Counted from the stretch's first letter, positions 43,225-57,092 are shown. The stretch: DNA of 64,000 nucleotides from Limnanthes douglasii subsp. nivea (GCA_036936605.1 JAUPFV010000001.1:172936386-173000385), one strand, 5' to 3'. Notes: a model not told the origin generated them from the letters alone. Numbers and translations are program-made.

Positions 43225-45775
43225 TTATCGATTCGTCTATTCGTAGCCATTTATTTTTTTAAAAAAACTTTCGCCAGCCTGTTTAGCTGCACCTGACTCC
43301 ATGCTTTCATCATTTGCTCACCCACATGAACTTAAAATAATAAACGGCTAGTTCTATACCTATTTGCTCAGTGTGTTGTTAAATGTGAACCCGTCTATCA
43401 ACCATTATATCTAGCTATGATTCCAGCATTATACTAGCACTTTATGAACACCAATATCAAGCTGTTTTGGAGCTTGACCGATGTGTAGTTTGATTATACC
43501 AAACAACCGTCTAGATATATTATTCCAATATGCAAAAACGTTTATTCTTGCACCTCACAAGATACTTTACAAGATAACTTTGAATGGAATGGGTTCTATG
43601 TATGTTGTTGTCGCATTCATTTTGAATAGGAAATTGAGAACTCCCGATGAAAATCACGTGTTCATAATGATCAGAGAAGCCGCCCACTACTACACACATT
43701 GTTGTAACTACCTCTTTATATGTTGTAGACGAACTGTCTTTGCTCTTTTCTTCTATTAGTCAGGTGCCTCGTTGTCATCAATTTCATAATCACGGTGTTT
43801 CTGTTCATGTCTTTCACTGTCACATTCTTTCTTCTTCGTGGTTAATTTCGTCTAGAGAAATCAAATTTGGTTGGCCATAATTTATATAAAGATAGATAAA
43901 ATAAAAAAAAATAAAAAACGGAGAGTTTTATTAATTGGAATTATGTATTTACAAAAAGTTTAAACCATTATAAAGTAATGATATGGGTGAGTGAGCCTAA
44001 TACAATGGACATAATCTCTCTTTAATATCTTTAAAGCTTTCTTCCAAACTCATAATACAATAATAATAAAAATTATGAGTTTACACCCAAAACAAAACTG
44101 AAATGTCAATATGTGTATGGGTGAAAAATCCGCAAGTTTCTTTTAATCCTCAAATGATCTTCAAACGACATTTAAACATCATATTCTCTATATATTTCAG
44201 ACTACTTTTTCACGTCTTCTTTTTACATATTCTTCACGTCATTTTCTTCTTCGTATCTTTTTCATATCTTCTACTTCACATCTTCGTAAATATTTTGTCT
44301 ACCTCATATTTTTTTTCAATCAAATATCCAATCTCAAATCGCAAATCTCAAATCTTAACTCAAATATAAAATTTCCAAATTTTCAAATTCCAAATTCAAA
44401 ATTCAAAATTCAAAATTCAAAATCCCAAATTCCAAAATTTAATTCCCAATACTAAAATTTTCAAAACTCAAAATATAAAATGAACAATCCAAATCTAAAT
44501 CTGAACAAAAAACCAAAATCTAAATTAAAATCCAAATCCAAATCCAAATCCAAATCCAATCCAAATCCAAATTGCAAACAATACCACCAAATCCAAACTC
44601 AAACTAAAAACCAAATAGAATATCTAAATTCAAATCCAAATTGAAATAACCGAATATTTATTGATTTTCTTCCGATTGACAGTTTAAACAACCGCACAAC
44701 GGCTCATCGGAAACACGAAAACATAATATATTTGATTACATCATTACGTTAAAATAAAATGACAGTCTAATTCAAACTTGACGATATTTTATTATTCCGA
44801 TTCAAAATAATATACCAAAAATCTTCAACATGAATGATATAACTGAAGTTGGAATAAAATTTTAGAACAACTAGGATTAAACCCAATGGAAAAAGTACTC
44901 CATGCCACTGAGCAAAGACAAAATAAAAGCAAGACGTATAGTTGATATATACGGATTAATAAATTTTTAATAATGTATTTGGCTATTGTCAATAGACATT
45001 CAAATTATTTAGTAATTGGATAAATAAAATAATTTTCAATTGAACCAATAAATGTAAATAAATTATAGAGGTAATTGTGTAGATACCGATCACGTAAAAT
45101 TTGGATTTTATGTAGGATTGAACTCAAATATTTACAATTAAGACTAAACATAAGTTTAAGGACTAATTTGTGAAAAAATAATTTATCAAGCGGTCACTGA
45201 CCATAGTGTGAAATATAAGGATTTGAGTGCAATTGGATTCAAGTCCAAATTCATAATTACACTTTATTACATAAAGGGTAGATATTGATAGTGATAAATC
45301 TGACTCGATAAATTACCATTTGATAATTAAGCTGCTTGAATTATTATTTAGAGAGAGAAAGTTCCATCATATTAAATGCATTATAAGAAAGTAATTATAT
45401 GCTGACTTTAGCCTATTGGGCCTAATAGGCCGAACCATACATATGGGCCAAGCCTAAAGTCCAAAAAACTCATTTGGCCCGAATGACAAAAAGAGTATTA
45501 GCCTTTGGTCAAAGATATCCCTTGAATATTTCTGACCTCGTCATATATATGCCCATCGGAGATTTCCTACCTCATCAGATATGACGGGTTGGGTGAACGA
45601 CATCAAAGTTCATTTGCAAAACACCTAGAGAAGTGTGAGATAGTTCATCAATATAAAATTTTGGGTTCACTTCATATGAATGGTGTATTTAAATGACACA
45701 ACCATACACTACATGATATGATTAGACGTACAATAAGTAAATTCACTTTATCGTTATCTTTCTCTAAGGAGAATC
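43225..45775. other. Intergenic DNA, includes an A-rich low-complexity tract
   Basis: No gene is supported. A 92-codon plus-strand frame (43481-43759) has no family match. A low-complexity tract is listed separately. A lysine/acid-rich minus-strand frame at about 43850-43750 could be a lost 5' exon of the MULE gene, but this is weak. Confidence 0.45.
44370..44650. repeat. Low-complexity CCAAATTC / AAAATTC repeats
   Basis: Imperfect tandem CAAAATTC and CCAAATC units over about 280 bases. They are strongly C/A-rich on the plus strand. Confidence 0.75.
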
Positions 45776-45779
45776 CATC

Positions 45780-47858
45780 AAAAATGCTTCATACATACTC
45801 AATACAATACCGAATTAAAGCATATGCATATATGGAGGTGTCCAGCTCAGGCAATGGCATACAAACCTCTTGAAAAAAAAATTGATACAAAACTAATTAA
45901 CTGTTTTTTATTGGTTATTCTGAATATTATAGAGGTTTTAATTTTTATGATCCTCTTATTATTAGTATTATTTAGACATGGATGGCAAATTTTATTGAAT
46001 ATATTGAGTTTGGGGAGAAGAATTCTTGAACATATGTTTATTTGGAGAAAGAATCTGTACGGATTCGTGAAGGTTTTATGGATATATTGAGGTACAAGAA
46101 GATTGGACTTTAATACCAATCATTTTATTCCCGTTAAGACAAAATTATACTCATAATAACATTTATGTTCCACTTGAGAGTTTTAAACATGACATGAATA
46201 TGGTCTAGTTAAAATAAGAGAAACCTCAATGAAATCTTACATAAGAAGATTAAAATGACATTTTTCATGATGATCAAACCATACCTCCTCAAGATTTGCA
46301 ACAAGAAGTAACGATTTCTTTAAGCAGGTCCACAAGAGAAAGTAAGAATAATATGTATCCTGATTATATTGTATATCTTCGGGAATATGATGAATCATGT
46401 GCTGGAACTGTAGATGATCCATCATCTTACAAATAAACCATGGAAATCTCTAACTCTCGGATGTGGATAGACACTATGAAGGAAGAGTATAAGTTGATGC
46501 AAGATGAGAATATATGGGAACTTGTTCCATTACCTGAATAGAAAACAATAATTAGCTGTAAGTGGGTTTACAAAACCAAAAACAGTTACACGGGTAATAT
46601 GGAAACACATAAAACACGCTTTGTAGCGACAGGTTATACCTAACATAAATGGATTTATTTTAAAAAGATGTTATATCCACTATCAACGAATGATTCATTA
46701 GAACAATCATGACATTAGTTGCACACTTTGATCATGAACTTCATCAATTGGATGTAAGGACCGCATTTCTCAATGGTAATATTGAGGAAACAATCTATAT
46801 AGTGCAACTGGAACACTTTAAAATAGGTAACTCATATAACTTGGTATACACACTTAAACAATCTATTTATAGGCCCAAACAAGCTTCTCGTTAGTGGTAT
46901 CACAAATTCCTTGAGGCGGTAGTATCTTTTAACTATGAGGTCAAATCAGTTGACGATTGTATTTATCACAAGTTCCAGTATGAGTAATTACATATTTTTT
47001 GTATTATCTATCAATGACATACTTCTTGCCTGGAACGATAAATAAATATAACACATTATAAATAAAATTTTGATCAGACAATTTTGATAGGGAATCCAAA
47101 TACATCGGGATTGCTCCCGTGGTATTCTTGGATTATCACAAAATGTATATATTGAAAGTGTGTTACAACGTTACAGATTGACAAACTGCACACCCATGAG
47201 TACCCCTATAGTAAAGGGTGAAAAACAAAGTCTGAGGCAATGTCCAAAGATAACACTTGAGATTGAGGAAATCCAAATGGTTGATTATGCTTCTTATGTT
47301 GGGAGTTTAATGTATCCTCAATTTTTTATTATGTCATACACTGTCTTTGATATAAACATGTTGTCGAGGTATTTAAGTAACCCACGTGTAGACCACTAGA
47401 AGGCAGTGAAAATGTACTATGATATCTGCAAGGAACGAAAACACATGTTGACATATATGAAATTACAAAGGCTAGATATCATTGGATATTCTCACTTAGA
47501 TTTTGGTGGATGCGTGGACACACTGAAAAACACTTCGGGCAATATATTATTATTAAATAGATGTGCTATGTTCTGGAAAAGTGTAAAGCAAACACTTATT
47601 GAATTGCCACCATGGCAGCTGAATTTGTTGCGTGCTTTGAGGTATAAATCAGTCATTATGGTTGCAGAATTTTGTTGATGGCAATACTTTGATTAATATT
47701 GCATCATATTTTTCACAATACGAGATAAAGGTCTTTAGTCTTATATTTTTTATTGATCATGTACGAGATTTTACCGTTCATTTATTGACAATGGATTCAG
47801 GGGCCCCATTGAACTTAAATTTATTCTTAAGTAGCATATGACGGCCCAAGTGGAAGAT
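45780..47858 (+). pseudogene. Decayed Ty1/copia pol (integrase end, RT, RNase H)
   Basis: Many stops and frame changes, but the copia order is clear. The integrase tail is at about 45815-45990 (HIWRCPAQAMAYKPLEKKID). RT starts near 46465 (WIDTMKEEYKLMQDENIWELV; KWVYKTK) and continues at 46740-46900 (HQLDVRTAFLNGNIEETIY). RNase H and linker lie at 47270-47640 (DYASYVGSLMY; NMLSRYLSNPRVDH; LDFGGCVDTLKNTSGNI; FWKSVKQTL). It ends at a purine-rich CCAAGTGGAAGAT tract just before an LTR start. The gag and protease parts are not recognisable, so the copy is internally deleted or very old. Confidence 0.88.
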
Positions 47859-48478
47859 TGTTGAAATAATTATGGATGTGTATGCTAAATATATATTTGG
47901 TCATTGTTATAAGGTAGTATAATAATAAATTAATTAGATTAATTATCTTATATATAATTAAATATATATTTGACATATATGTGAAAATATGTTATGGATG
48001 TATAAATGTGGTAAACAAGTTGAATTTGGGCATTGTGAAGAATTAAGCCTAAATCTCAACACTAAAACTTGAAACAACAATTTAAAGACTAAATTGAATT
48101 TATCATTTTAGTGGTTGTGGTTCCCGATCACAAAACTAGTAAAAGTTAATGAGCTTTATACTACCAAGGTTTCTAATTGTATCTAGCTATAAAAAGAAGA
48201 CTCGAGTTTTAGTCATTCTTTTAACTAAAACTCAAAAAGACAGTCACCATTTTGTTGAGAGAAAGAGTAATAACTGTTTTAAAAAACAAAAACCTGAAGA
48301 ACTTCAAGCATGATTCAAGAAATCATAAACTTAAAATAAAGATTCAAACATGATTACCCGTGAGTTCAGCTTATTACATATTTATTAGTAAATCATACCG
48401 AGGGCTCAATATTTTACATGTTCGATAGACCATCTATCAAACTTTATGTAGATCCGCACCGAAAACGTCCATTATTTT
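47859..48478 (+). repeat. LTR of the copia element
   Basis: It begins TGTTGAAATAATTATGG right after the purine tract (47846-47858), typical of copia. A TATA-like CTATAAAAAGAAG lies at about 48188-48200. The end is uncertain; AAAACGTCCA near 48463-48472 is followed by TTATATCAGAAC, which resembles a Met-tRNA primer-binding site. That is unexpected after a 3' LTR. Confidence 0.6.
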
Positions 48479-48479
48479 A

Positions 48480-49590
48480 TATCAGAACAACCTGTTGAAG
48501 GAATTAGATGATCCTAGCAAGCCTCGCAACTGACTAAACTTATAAATCTGATATAAAATTATTTATAAAAAATAATATTTATTTTTTATTTATAATAATT
48601 ATTATAAATATACCTAAATAAATTATCTATTATTTATTAAACCAAATATATTTTATAATTATATATATATATATATATATATTTTGAAACTATTTATTAT
48701 CAACTACCTACAATATCATATTGTATACCATAATCTAATTTATATTATTTGACTACTAGTATATATTATTTAATAAACTATTGAATAAAATAGATTATTA
48801 TCTATCTAGTTTAATTTTTTAATATTTCTTTAAATGAATGCTGGTAAGTCAACCAACAACAATTTACCAAGATATCATGATTTTGGTAAAGACATTTGTC
48901 CCTTGAAAATTAAAAGAGATGTGAGAAAGATATCATTCGATTTTCCAAAATATTTCAAATAGAATAACAATAAATTTCAATGTATTTGGTGCGTTCATAA
49001 AAAAAGAAGATTGGTGGCAATCTTAATAGTATTAGGGTTATCCGCATGGAGATGAGTGAAAATAATCTAAACAAACCCAAGTTTATTAAAAAACTCATGT
49101 AACCATACAATTTCAGAACAAACAATAGATATGACACAATACTCGGTTTAAGTAGAGGATTTTTAAAAAAATCTTATTTTTTACACATCCTAAAAATTAA
49201 TATATCACCTAAAATTATACATAACCGGTAGTAGATCAGCGTGTATCTCGACACCCAACACAAACACCATTACTATAGGCAACAAGTTGAATATATGCGC
49301 TATTAGTAAGTAAAAATGTACTAGTAGATGAACATCGAATATAATGAATGATGCTTTCAACTGCAGCAAGGTAAAGATGTTGATGATAGAACAAAAACTG
49401 ACTAATCTAAGGAAAAGCATAAGATTATTTTTTCATTTTTATTCTATTTTACATTTACCTCTATATGATTATAAACATAAGAAGTGTCCTCAAAACCATC
49501 TAAAGTGATAAGATCTTGAATATATTTATACTGATTCATAAAAATATCATTGGCCCGATCATACAAGAAGTATGTAAACTGACCAAAATA
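48480..49590. other. AT-rich DNA, no gene seen
   Basis: Extremely AT-rich, including a TA run near 48661-48681. No supported coding sequence. Confidence 0.5.
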
Positions 49591-52130
49591 TTTCATATGG
49601 AAAGTTCCATGTAAAAAATTATCAAACCAAAACTAAGGTGTTGTCTTGAACCAACACAGTAATGCATGATCTTGCATATATCAAGAAGATAAGAATTAAT
49701 CATATTAGAAGGAAAATTCATGTAAATATATTCATGGTGATCGCTATGAAGAAGGCATTCTTCACATCCATTTGACGTAGCTGCCACGACTATGAAGCAA
49801 AAATAGCTAATATGGTTCTAACTATGGCCATTTTAGAAACGAAATAAAATATATCATCATAATCAATTTCATATTCTTGTTAAATATATCTACAAATTTC
49901 CAAAAATCCATAAGAACAAAGTGTTACAGAAAAACCCACTTACTCCTAATAGGATTGACTATATGAGGACAAATAAAAATATCTCAAGTGTGATTTTTCT
50001 CAAGTGCTTGAAGTTTTAATTGTATTTTATTTTTACAACAGTCATGTTCCATGGCTTGTTTGTAGCTAGAGATAAATGAAATAACGGATCAAGAAGGATA
50101 AGTAGATCAACGAATAATGGTTTAAGCAAGATTGTGATAAGGTGTCGAGCCAAGATCGGAAGGGATCACAATGGAAGTGGGACCAACATCATGTTGACTA
50201 CGTCTTTTATATAAAAATCTAGGTTTAAACTTTTTATAGGATTTGAGATATTAGAAAAACTAGGTATAAGAGATAAATATGCAAATAGAAGCTTAACTTG
50301 AGATAGAAAGAAATAGTGATTTTCATTGGAAAATAAGTTTTTAGAAAATTAGATACAATAAGCATGATGATCATAATGAACATAACCGTTTTAAGGTATA
50401 TCATAACCAAGAAAATATCACTTAACATACTGGACTAGTAAGGTGATGACGCGCATGAGTAAATAGATGCAAAAAACAAACACAACCAAAGTACAAACAT
50501 TAGAATATGAAAGAGAATGACTACATAACTTTAAAAAGAACGAGATATACAATTTAATGTAGGAGAAGTAATGTGAATGATAAAAAGAACATCAATAAAA
50601 ATTACTTTGCATAAAAATCGAGGAGGACTATTGATTCAACTAAAATAGTTATTACTGCCTAAAAAGGTAATGATGTTTCCTAAAAAAACACTATTTTATT
50701 GTGCTTTCGAAATATAAGAATGCTGAGAGAGAATTTATTTTCTTTAAAGAAATTCTAAAACTCATAACCATCAGAATTAGAGCACAAAAATTTGATCATG
50801 ACAGAAAACTAAGTTATAAGAAGTTCTTGAATACATATTAAATGAAAAAAAATCGTCAATATTAGCTCTAAGAGATTAAACCCGGGTAAAACAACTAAAT
50901 TTGTAAATGAAAGTAACAAAATACTTGTAATGTAATGAGATATACTAGATGAAATCTCTCAAAGATCATTATGAATAACATTAAAATGTTGTGAGATATG
51001 AGATGCATAATGATAAAATGATAGAACTTCACTTTTAACAAGTTTACATAATGTATAATCAAAAGAAACATTAAGATAATAACATGCTTTATTTCTTAAT
51101 AATCTAGAATCAAGCAAAGTATGATGTGGATAGTAATATGGGTGACCTAGATATCTATGCCACTTATTTATTTGAAAATCAACAACATTACATGCAATTG
51201 GAAGAAAAAAAAACTATAAATGATAGTGGAAGAAGAAATATACAAATGAAAGAGTCGTCCTATTTTAGGCTCATCTGTGATTATCTTCCTTAACACTTGA
51301 TCTTGCACAATGTAACCAAAATAAAATAGACATTACAGTTATTATCGACCAATTGAACAACAAAATAAGATTTTTGGAGAGGTCATAAGATAAAAAAATA
51401 TTAGTTAAGGAGGAGGAAAGATCGCCAACAAAAGTGATATGAAAAAAACTGTCATTATTAGTGTTACTTTTTAGATTTGTATCACACTCTCTAACATTGG
51501 AAAGAGGAACAATAATATTAAACATATGGTTAGACTATTTATAGTCAAAATACCATAGTGTAAAATATACTTTATGATTATATGAGAGTTCAAAAGCAAA
51601 AAGTATTAATTACCATTTATTCTACCACTTTAGAAGTATGCATGTGCTTGGGTTCGTTAAAGATGTATGAGAATGAATAAGAACAACCATTGAGGCACAC
51701 AAAATATAATAGAACGAGAGACACCCATGGAGGTATAATAAACAGTACCTTATCTATGTTCATGTCAAATGAGATAAGCACATATGAAATTATCTTGTTT
51801 TTTGTAGTATTTACAGATATTCTAGGAACAATCCCAAGCAATATGACCAAAAACATTACAACTCTAGCTTTAGACAATATGCATATCTATACTCTTATTC
51901 ATGCCTTATGATGCCAAACTGTCCATTTGTTGCTTTTCATAAAGAACTTCTCTCAAATAAGCATCTAGAGATGGTATGTGATGACGATTCATTAGATTAG
52001 GTCGTGCAATTTCAGGTTGTAGCTTTACCAAAAATTGATCACACTTAACAGTTACACACAATGCATGGACATTAGAGATCATTGCATGAATAATATTAGC
52101 ATAAATAATATCCAAATAATCAACTCAAAA
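49590..52130 (-). pseudogene. Decayed Ty1/copia internal region (gag to RT), minus strand
   Basis: In 5'-3' order on the minus strand: gag (52115-51906; CDQFLVKLQPEI, SLDAYLREVLYEKQQ); a C/H-rich remnant near 51690; and the region before integrase (51525-51271; HITFVGDLSSSL). Next come an integrase start (about 51180; WHRYLGHP), an integrase middle near 50600, and RT (about 49850-49640; WQLRQMDVKNAF, then NFPSNMINSY). Stops and frameshifts are everywhere. It is a different copy from the plus-strand element at 45780-48478, and the two lie tail to tail. Confidence 0.8.
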
Positions 52131-52149
52131 AGTTTCCAAAATGAATAAA

Positions 52150-52768
52150 ATATTAATTTTATGAGATTAAACATCTCATACTAATGAGGTCATTACTATA
52201 AAGTAAGATAGGGTCATAAACTGAAGAGTTTGGGTAGTAAGGTTTATCCTCGGGGTCGAAGAACCACGAGTTAAAAATATTGAATGCCATAACCTCGGTC
52301 CGAACAAGTAGCTTTAAGACCAAAAAACAAAAACAATCAAGGAGCACCATTCGGGAAATGAATCTGGTATGGTTACCAAAGGGTCCCACGCTTTACAAAG
52401 GCCAATCATGAATAGTGTTTCCCAAGTACTATTGTTACCAAAGGGGTCCCGCGCTTTACCGAGGCCAATCACGAACAACGTTGCCAAGTACTAAGATCAT
52501 TTCGTAGATGGTTAATGGGCATTAAAAGCAATCAACGATCAATTCTTCAACGATCGGCCATACATAAGTTTAATGCGCACTAACATAGGTACATGTTCAA
52601 CAAAAATGGTCCACGAATAAAATAACATAGTTATGCATTTAGTGGGAGATAGAAAGTACACAAAGAATTGTATAAATAGGATTATGATAATGTAAAATGT
52701 ATTTATACTTATCGATGAAATAAAGTTACTTATTAGGCACATTTATGAGAGTATTTTCTTATAAAAAA
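52150..52768 (+). repeat. Probable 5' LTR of a Tat-type gypsy element
   Basis: The right border is set by the primer-binding site at 52771. A TATA-like TATAAATAGG lies at about 52673. It contains a tandem duplication (52373-52496). The left border is a guess, placed where the minus-strand copia gag ends. Confidence 0.5.
52373..52496 (+). repeat. Two tandem 62-bp units in the LTR
   Basis: TTACCAAAGGG(G)TCCC.CGCTTTAC..AGGCCAATCA... occurs at 52373-52434 and again at 52435-52496 with several substitutions. Both end in CAAGTACTA. Confidence 0.8.
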
Positions 52769-52770
52769 AT

Positions 52771-52788
52771 CGGAACTGTCTGTGGGAA
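52771..52788 (+). promoter_or_regulatory. Primer-binding site of the gypsy element
   Basis: CGGAACTGTCTGTGGGAA is a slightly decayed form of the TGGCGCCGTCTGTGGGAA-type site that follows the 5' LTR in many plant Ty3/gypsy elements. Confidence 0.65.
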
Positions 52789-52829
52789 CTAGTGACAGAA
52801 GGATAAATAAACTCAATCCAATGGTGGTA

Positions 52830-53640
52830 AGTAGATCTGAGATCGAAATGTCAACTTCGAAGAGAAATCTCCCGACTGGAAATCGAGCATTTGTTCTGGA
52901 ATTGGAAAGAGACATAGCCGACTGATCACACCCTCAGACCACGTAACTGGAAGACCTAACCGCGACCCATGCGACCACCATTGCAAATGGAGTGCTAGAA
53001 GAGAAAGGTCAACTGCCAGCCACCATTGGCCCAGGTAAAAAGCCTACCGACAAAAATGATGCACCCGCCTAGGTCGAACTCGTTGCTGATCTAGGTAATC
53101 CGATAACCACTTCTGTAGTCCATCGTATTGAATTGTAAATCAAGGAAACACAACAAAAACAACTAAAAGCGGTTCACTTGTAAAAAAAATATCAGTAGGC
53201 CCGAGCTACGCTGGCAGAGATGAATGATGCCTTACATGATCTAACTGCAAAAGTACAAGGTGGTAGTCATGGAAAGTAGCGGTCAGGCGTAGAGGACATC
53301 AGAGAAAACTAAGGGGAAAGTGTTCAAAACGGGGGGAGCCTGGTGAAGGAGAAAGGGAGAGTAGTGTAAATAAAGATCCAATAACTGAGAACCGACCCGT
53401 AAAGCGAGCTATGCAACACCCAAATGAGCAAAAAAAAAACAACCTTCTCCAGTACGTTCAGGTTCACCCCTAGATCGGTGCATACGTCCTTAAAGAATTC
53501 TCCTTCGTGAAAAATATTTTAGAAGCCGAGTTCCTCTACAAGTTTGACCCGTTCCGCATGGAGACCTACGAGGGCACTAGGGACCCATAAAGGTATTTGG
53601 AGCATATCGAAAACATGATGATAGCCTGTAAAAAGAAACT
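52830..53640 (+). pseudogene. Tat-type gag, N-terminal fragment
   Basis: Broken frames follow the primer-binding site. The clearest is near 53500-53625: FSFVKNILEAEFLYKFDPFR, then METYEGTRDP, a stop, and RYLEHIENMM. This is the capsid-like block of Tat/Athila gag. The reading stops being recognisable at about 53627, where other DNA seems to be inserted. Confidence 0.7.
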
Positions 53641-54975
53641 CTTACAAATATATATCAAATAATAATTTTATTTATCCAAGAAGAAAAAATACAACTTACA
53701 TAGTTGTGATCCTATTTATATAATTCACCGTGTCTTTTTCTCTCTACCATTAAACCCATTACTCCACTTATAACTATCGTAAACTATCATCTATGACCAT
53801 TAACTCAGTAATGGTCAGTTACACATGGGACATCTTAAAAGCATCTTGACCACCTTTAATTGTTGCTTTATCACACGCTAGTAACAATAATGATTTGATG
53901 AAAATGTTGCTCATATGTGTCCTTGGTAATAAACAGAACTGCTTCGGTAAGCCTCGATCAAGTGACGTCAATTTTATCATTCACGTGCTGCTCGGTCGGG
54001 TCGGGTCGGTTTTATCGCTTATTTGATGGTTGATCAATCTACTTGGTTAAGAATGGTTATGTCAAGTATAACGACCTCCTCAATCTCTGGTCTCAAGACC
54101 CTCTGGGTCAGATGTCGTGGGCATTTGTCGGTTAGGTCTTAACTATGATTCTTTTATACTGCTTATTTTCAGGAAACTTCGGTATAGCGCGAGATCCCCT
54201 CAGAATCACACTTCTATACCGATCTCTTCGAATGTCAATGCAGTTATGCAGCCATATCTTTCCTAATACTACCTTGCTCGGTAGTAGGTACCTCATCAGG
54301 GCTTCCCTTAGTCCATTGAGTAGCTTAAAATTATATATGAAAGGTAGTGAATGAAGTAAATATATTTGAAAAAATAGATGTGCTGATTTAAGTGTATCAA
54401 GGGTGATGTCGCATAGTGTCACAGCGTGCCAGCCGACGATGTGATGGAATATCACGCATAGTTTAATACATCTCGGAATCAGGTAACACTTCTTTATGGT
54501 GGTTGTGACACAAAGGTAGCATGTAGATTATTATGGGTGTGTTGCTTCGATTCCTACAAGGCGTGTAACTTTAAGTAATCGTAATCATAACATAAATCCA
54601 ATCACACATGGAGTATTGTTCCAAATTTCAACTTTAAACAAATTTAAAATATTTTCATAACTAATTTGTAAGTGTATTTATGGTGTATTTGGAGTGCAAA
54701 GAACTCGTGTTACTTTCTGAGAGCAGAATGTCACCACCATCCTCAAGATAGATTGCTTCGTGCAAAAGATATCTTCGAAACCTAAACTATTTATGTGTTT
54801 GTCCCTATAGAGCGATAGGCGGGTCGGTGTTGGGTTCAACCATGGACCATCTAGGTAGTCCTTCCTGAACTGGTCGAATGCCTTAAGTACACTTGTAATA
54901 GCTTTGTACGACATAGGTAAATTTGGTTATTACCGTGTTCAGATAGCGGTTGTTGGAACATTGCAGTCACTTATC
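53627..54975. other. Unresolved segment, possibly a minus-strand LTR plus flank
   Basis: Starting at TGTAAAAAGAAAC (53627) the minus strand has a TATA-like ATATAAATAGG (about 53709-53719) and an LTR-like composition. It may be the 3' LTR of the minus-strand gypsy copy farther right. The other border is not found. A 78-codon minus-strand frame at 54914-54678 has protein-like composition but no family. Confidence 0.35.
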
Positions 54976-54978
54976 GAT

Positions 54979-56640
54979 CATGATGGCTCCAAACAAGGAG
55001 GGTAAGAAGAAAAAGAAAGCAAATAACACCGCCAACGACGGTACTGATGAAGAATTTGAAAGTCCTTTGGTTTGAGAGTATTACTTCGCTCGAGTAACAC
55101 CTAAGTATGGGTACTTGACTGAGGACGGTCATCTTGAATTTAGGGTTAGGTATGGTATCTGTAGTGCCGTCATAACATGAGTACCGTCTCCCGGTGAACA
55201 ACCCTACCTAGACCAAGAGAATGAAACCTACCTGTATACTATACTATTCGACCGGGGTTTTCACTAACCCTTGCCTTCCTTTATTTGTGACTTCTTTAGC
55301 TTCATAAATATATACCTTACTCATCTTAAAATAATCACGTGGAGAGTGCTCATGAGTATAATATTGAGTTCCAAATTTCTCGATATTCTAGTGTGCTTGC
55401 CAGATTTCTTGGCTTTGATAGTTATCTCTATGTTAGCCCGATCCCTATTACTTTTTCTACAACTGACTGAATCAAAGAGAGTAGTTGATCTGCCAACATC
55501 GGATAGAATAGAAAACATATTTTCATCTTTGTTTTCAAGAATTGGAAGCAGGAAAGTGCTATTAAAAATCTGCAGTTAGAAGGGCATTGGAGGGCTAAGT
55601 GTAAGGAGTGAACATTTTAGATTGTTTTGATAGATACATTCCATAAGTGATATATTTTAAATGTGATGTTTGATTGTAGGTGAAGGTAAAATCCACGAAT
55701 GGTATATGGAATACATACCAGAGGGTGCCGTGAATCCGTTGTAAGGGTTGTTAGCTATTGTTAACCTGGCGCGGGGTTTAAACGTATCCCGCTTGTTTAA
55801 GCAGGTGAATTACCTACGGTCGTGGTTATGGTGGGTGTATGAGTTAGAATTCACCGAGGAAGTTCAATTGAAGATGAAAGATTGCAGGGAGATTGCAACC
55901 GTGGATCGGCTGTGAGCACGGATAGAACAAAGATACCGAGGGCGTAACCACATTGGGTTGGATTGATGGTACCCCAGATTCGCAAAGTTAGAGACACGAA
56001 AGAGTCCTCACCTTCACAAGAAAAGAGAGTAAGTCAGGATGAGAATCTCATGATACAATATGTTGGTAAAAGTAGTCACCAAGAAGAAGATTGTGAGAAA
56101 TCTTAAGAGGTGGTTGCCCTTACGTGAGAATAATGAAGAAACCGATGAAGAGGTGGTTCCTCTATTAAAGAGGAAGCGAGTAATATTTGATGCAATACTG
56201 ATCAAGAGGTGGTTCCTCTGTGTGGATGAGGATGATGAAACCAAGGGGTTCTAATGGAGAAAACATTAGGCGAGACATCAGCACCGGAGACAGTGAGAGA
56301 AGAGGACAAGGCACCCGAGGTGGTTGTGCTGGATGGATCAGAAGAAAATGTGAAGAAGGATGAGGGTGTAAGGAAACCTGATGTGGATGGTGGTGTACTA
56401 CCGAAGGACAAAGAGGTGTCAAAGGGGGTAGTACTGCACGGAGAAGACTTTCTGAAGAACGTTGTGTCCAGTCGTCTTCTGGAAATAGTGTTTGGCCATA
56501 TCTGGTACAATTGAGAGGCCGTGATATTAAGACCGTTTGGGCAGCTTCTGGTACGATGATGCTCTCCTAGTGGACACAATGATGCCGCTTCTGTCATTAA
56601 TTATGCTCTGGAAATTGTCCGAAGTTATCTTTTTGTGACA
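54979..56640 (+). pseudogene. Second gypsy-associated ORF (Transposase_28-like), decayed
   Basis: A run of plus-strand frames with protein-like composition. It opens near 54979-55000 with a lysine-rich N-terminus (KEGKKKKK). Blocks YYFARVTPKYGYLTEDGHL, then ENETYLYTILFDRGFH and PSFICDFFSFINIYLTHLK follow. By pattern these match the 'putative gypsy type transposon' domain also found in the antisense ORF at 3595-6574. Later come WYMEYIPEGAVNPL, a basic region and an acidic, lysine-rich tail (56254-56514). Many stops. It is on the strand opposite to the Tat-type pol at 60925-64000, as expected for that element's antisense ORF. Confidence 0.6.
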
Positions 56641-57092
56641 ACATGCCAATGGGTGAGAACCTGCAAAGGCAACTTGAGTTAGCTATTGAGGTGAGTATAT
56701 CTATTGTTTTAGTGATATATGTGTCATACTTGTAGATACTGAATGATGAAACTTATTTTTATATTGGTAAATTCCAAATAACAAAGAAGAACTATAGTTA
56801 ATTAAACCCTACCCCTAGGGTGTATAAAACTCAAAAGTTCAGGAAAATAATTCTCAAATTGATAAAAGTTGCTCACATATTAGGATTTTATGACTTAGAT
56901 AGAAACACTCCCAAACTTTAATCCAAAATTACACAAATATTTATAATGAAATAAAATACATCTCATCCAAATCTGAAGACATTTGGACTTGCCGAGCTAT
57001 TTTAAATAAATAAATTTTATAAAAATTGGGAAATAACACAAAAGTAGTTATTTGGGGTCCTAAACGCTGGATATTTGGTCCTCGACACGTTT
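56640..57092. other. AT-rich flank of the chromovirus fragment
   Basis: May contain the 3' noncoding part or LTR of the minus-strand gypsy that follows. No borders are found and no ORF is supported. Confidence 0.4.

Noticed and set aside
43481..43759. 92-codon plus-strand ORF as a host gene
   Set aside because: No recognisable domain, no splice partners, and it lies in the 5' flank of the MULE gene.
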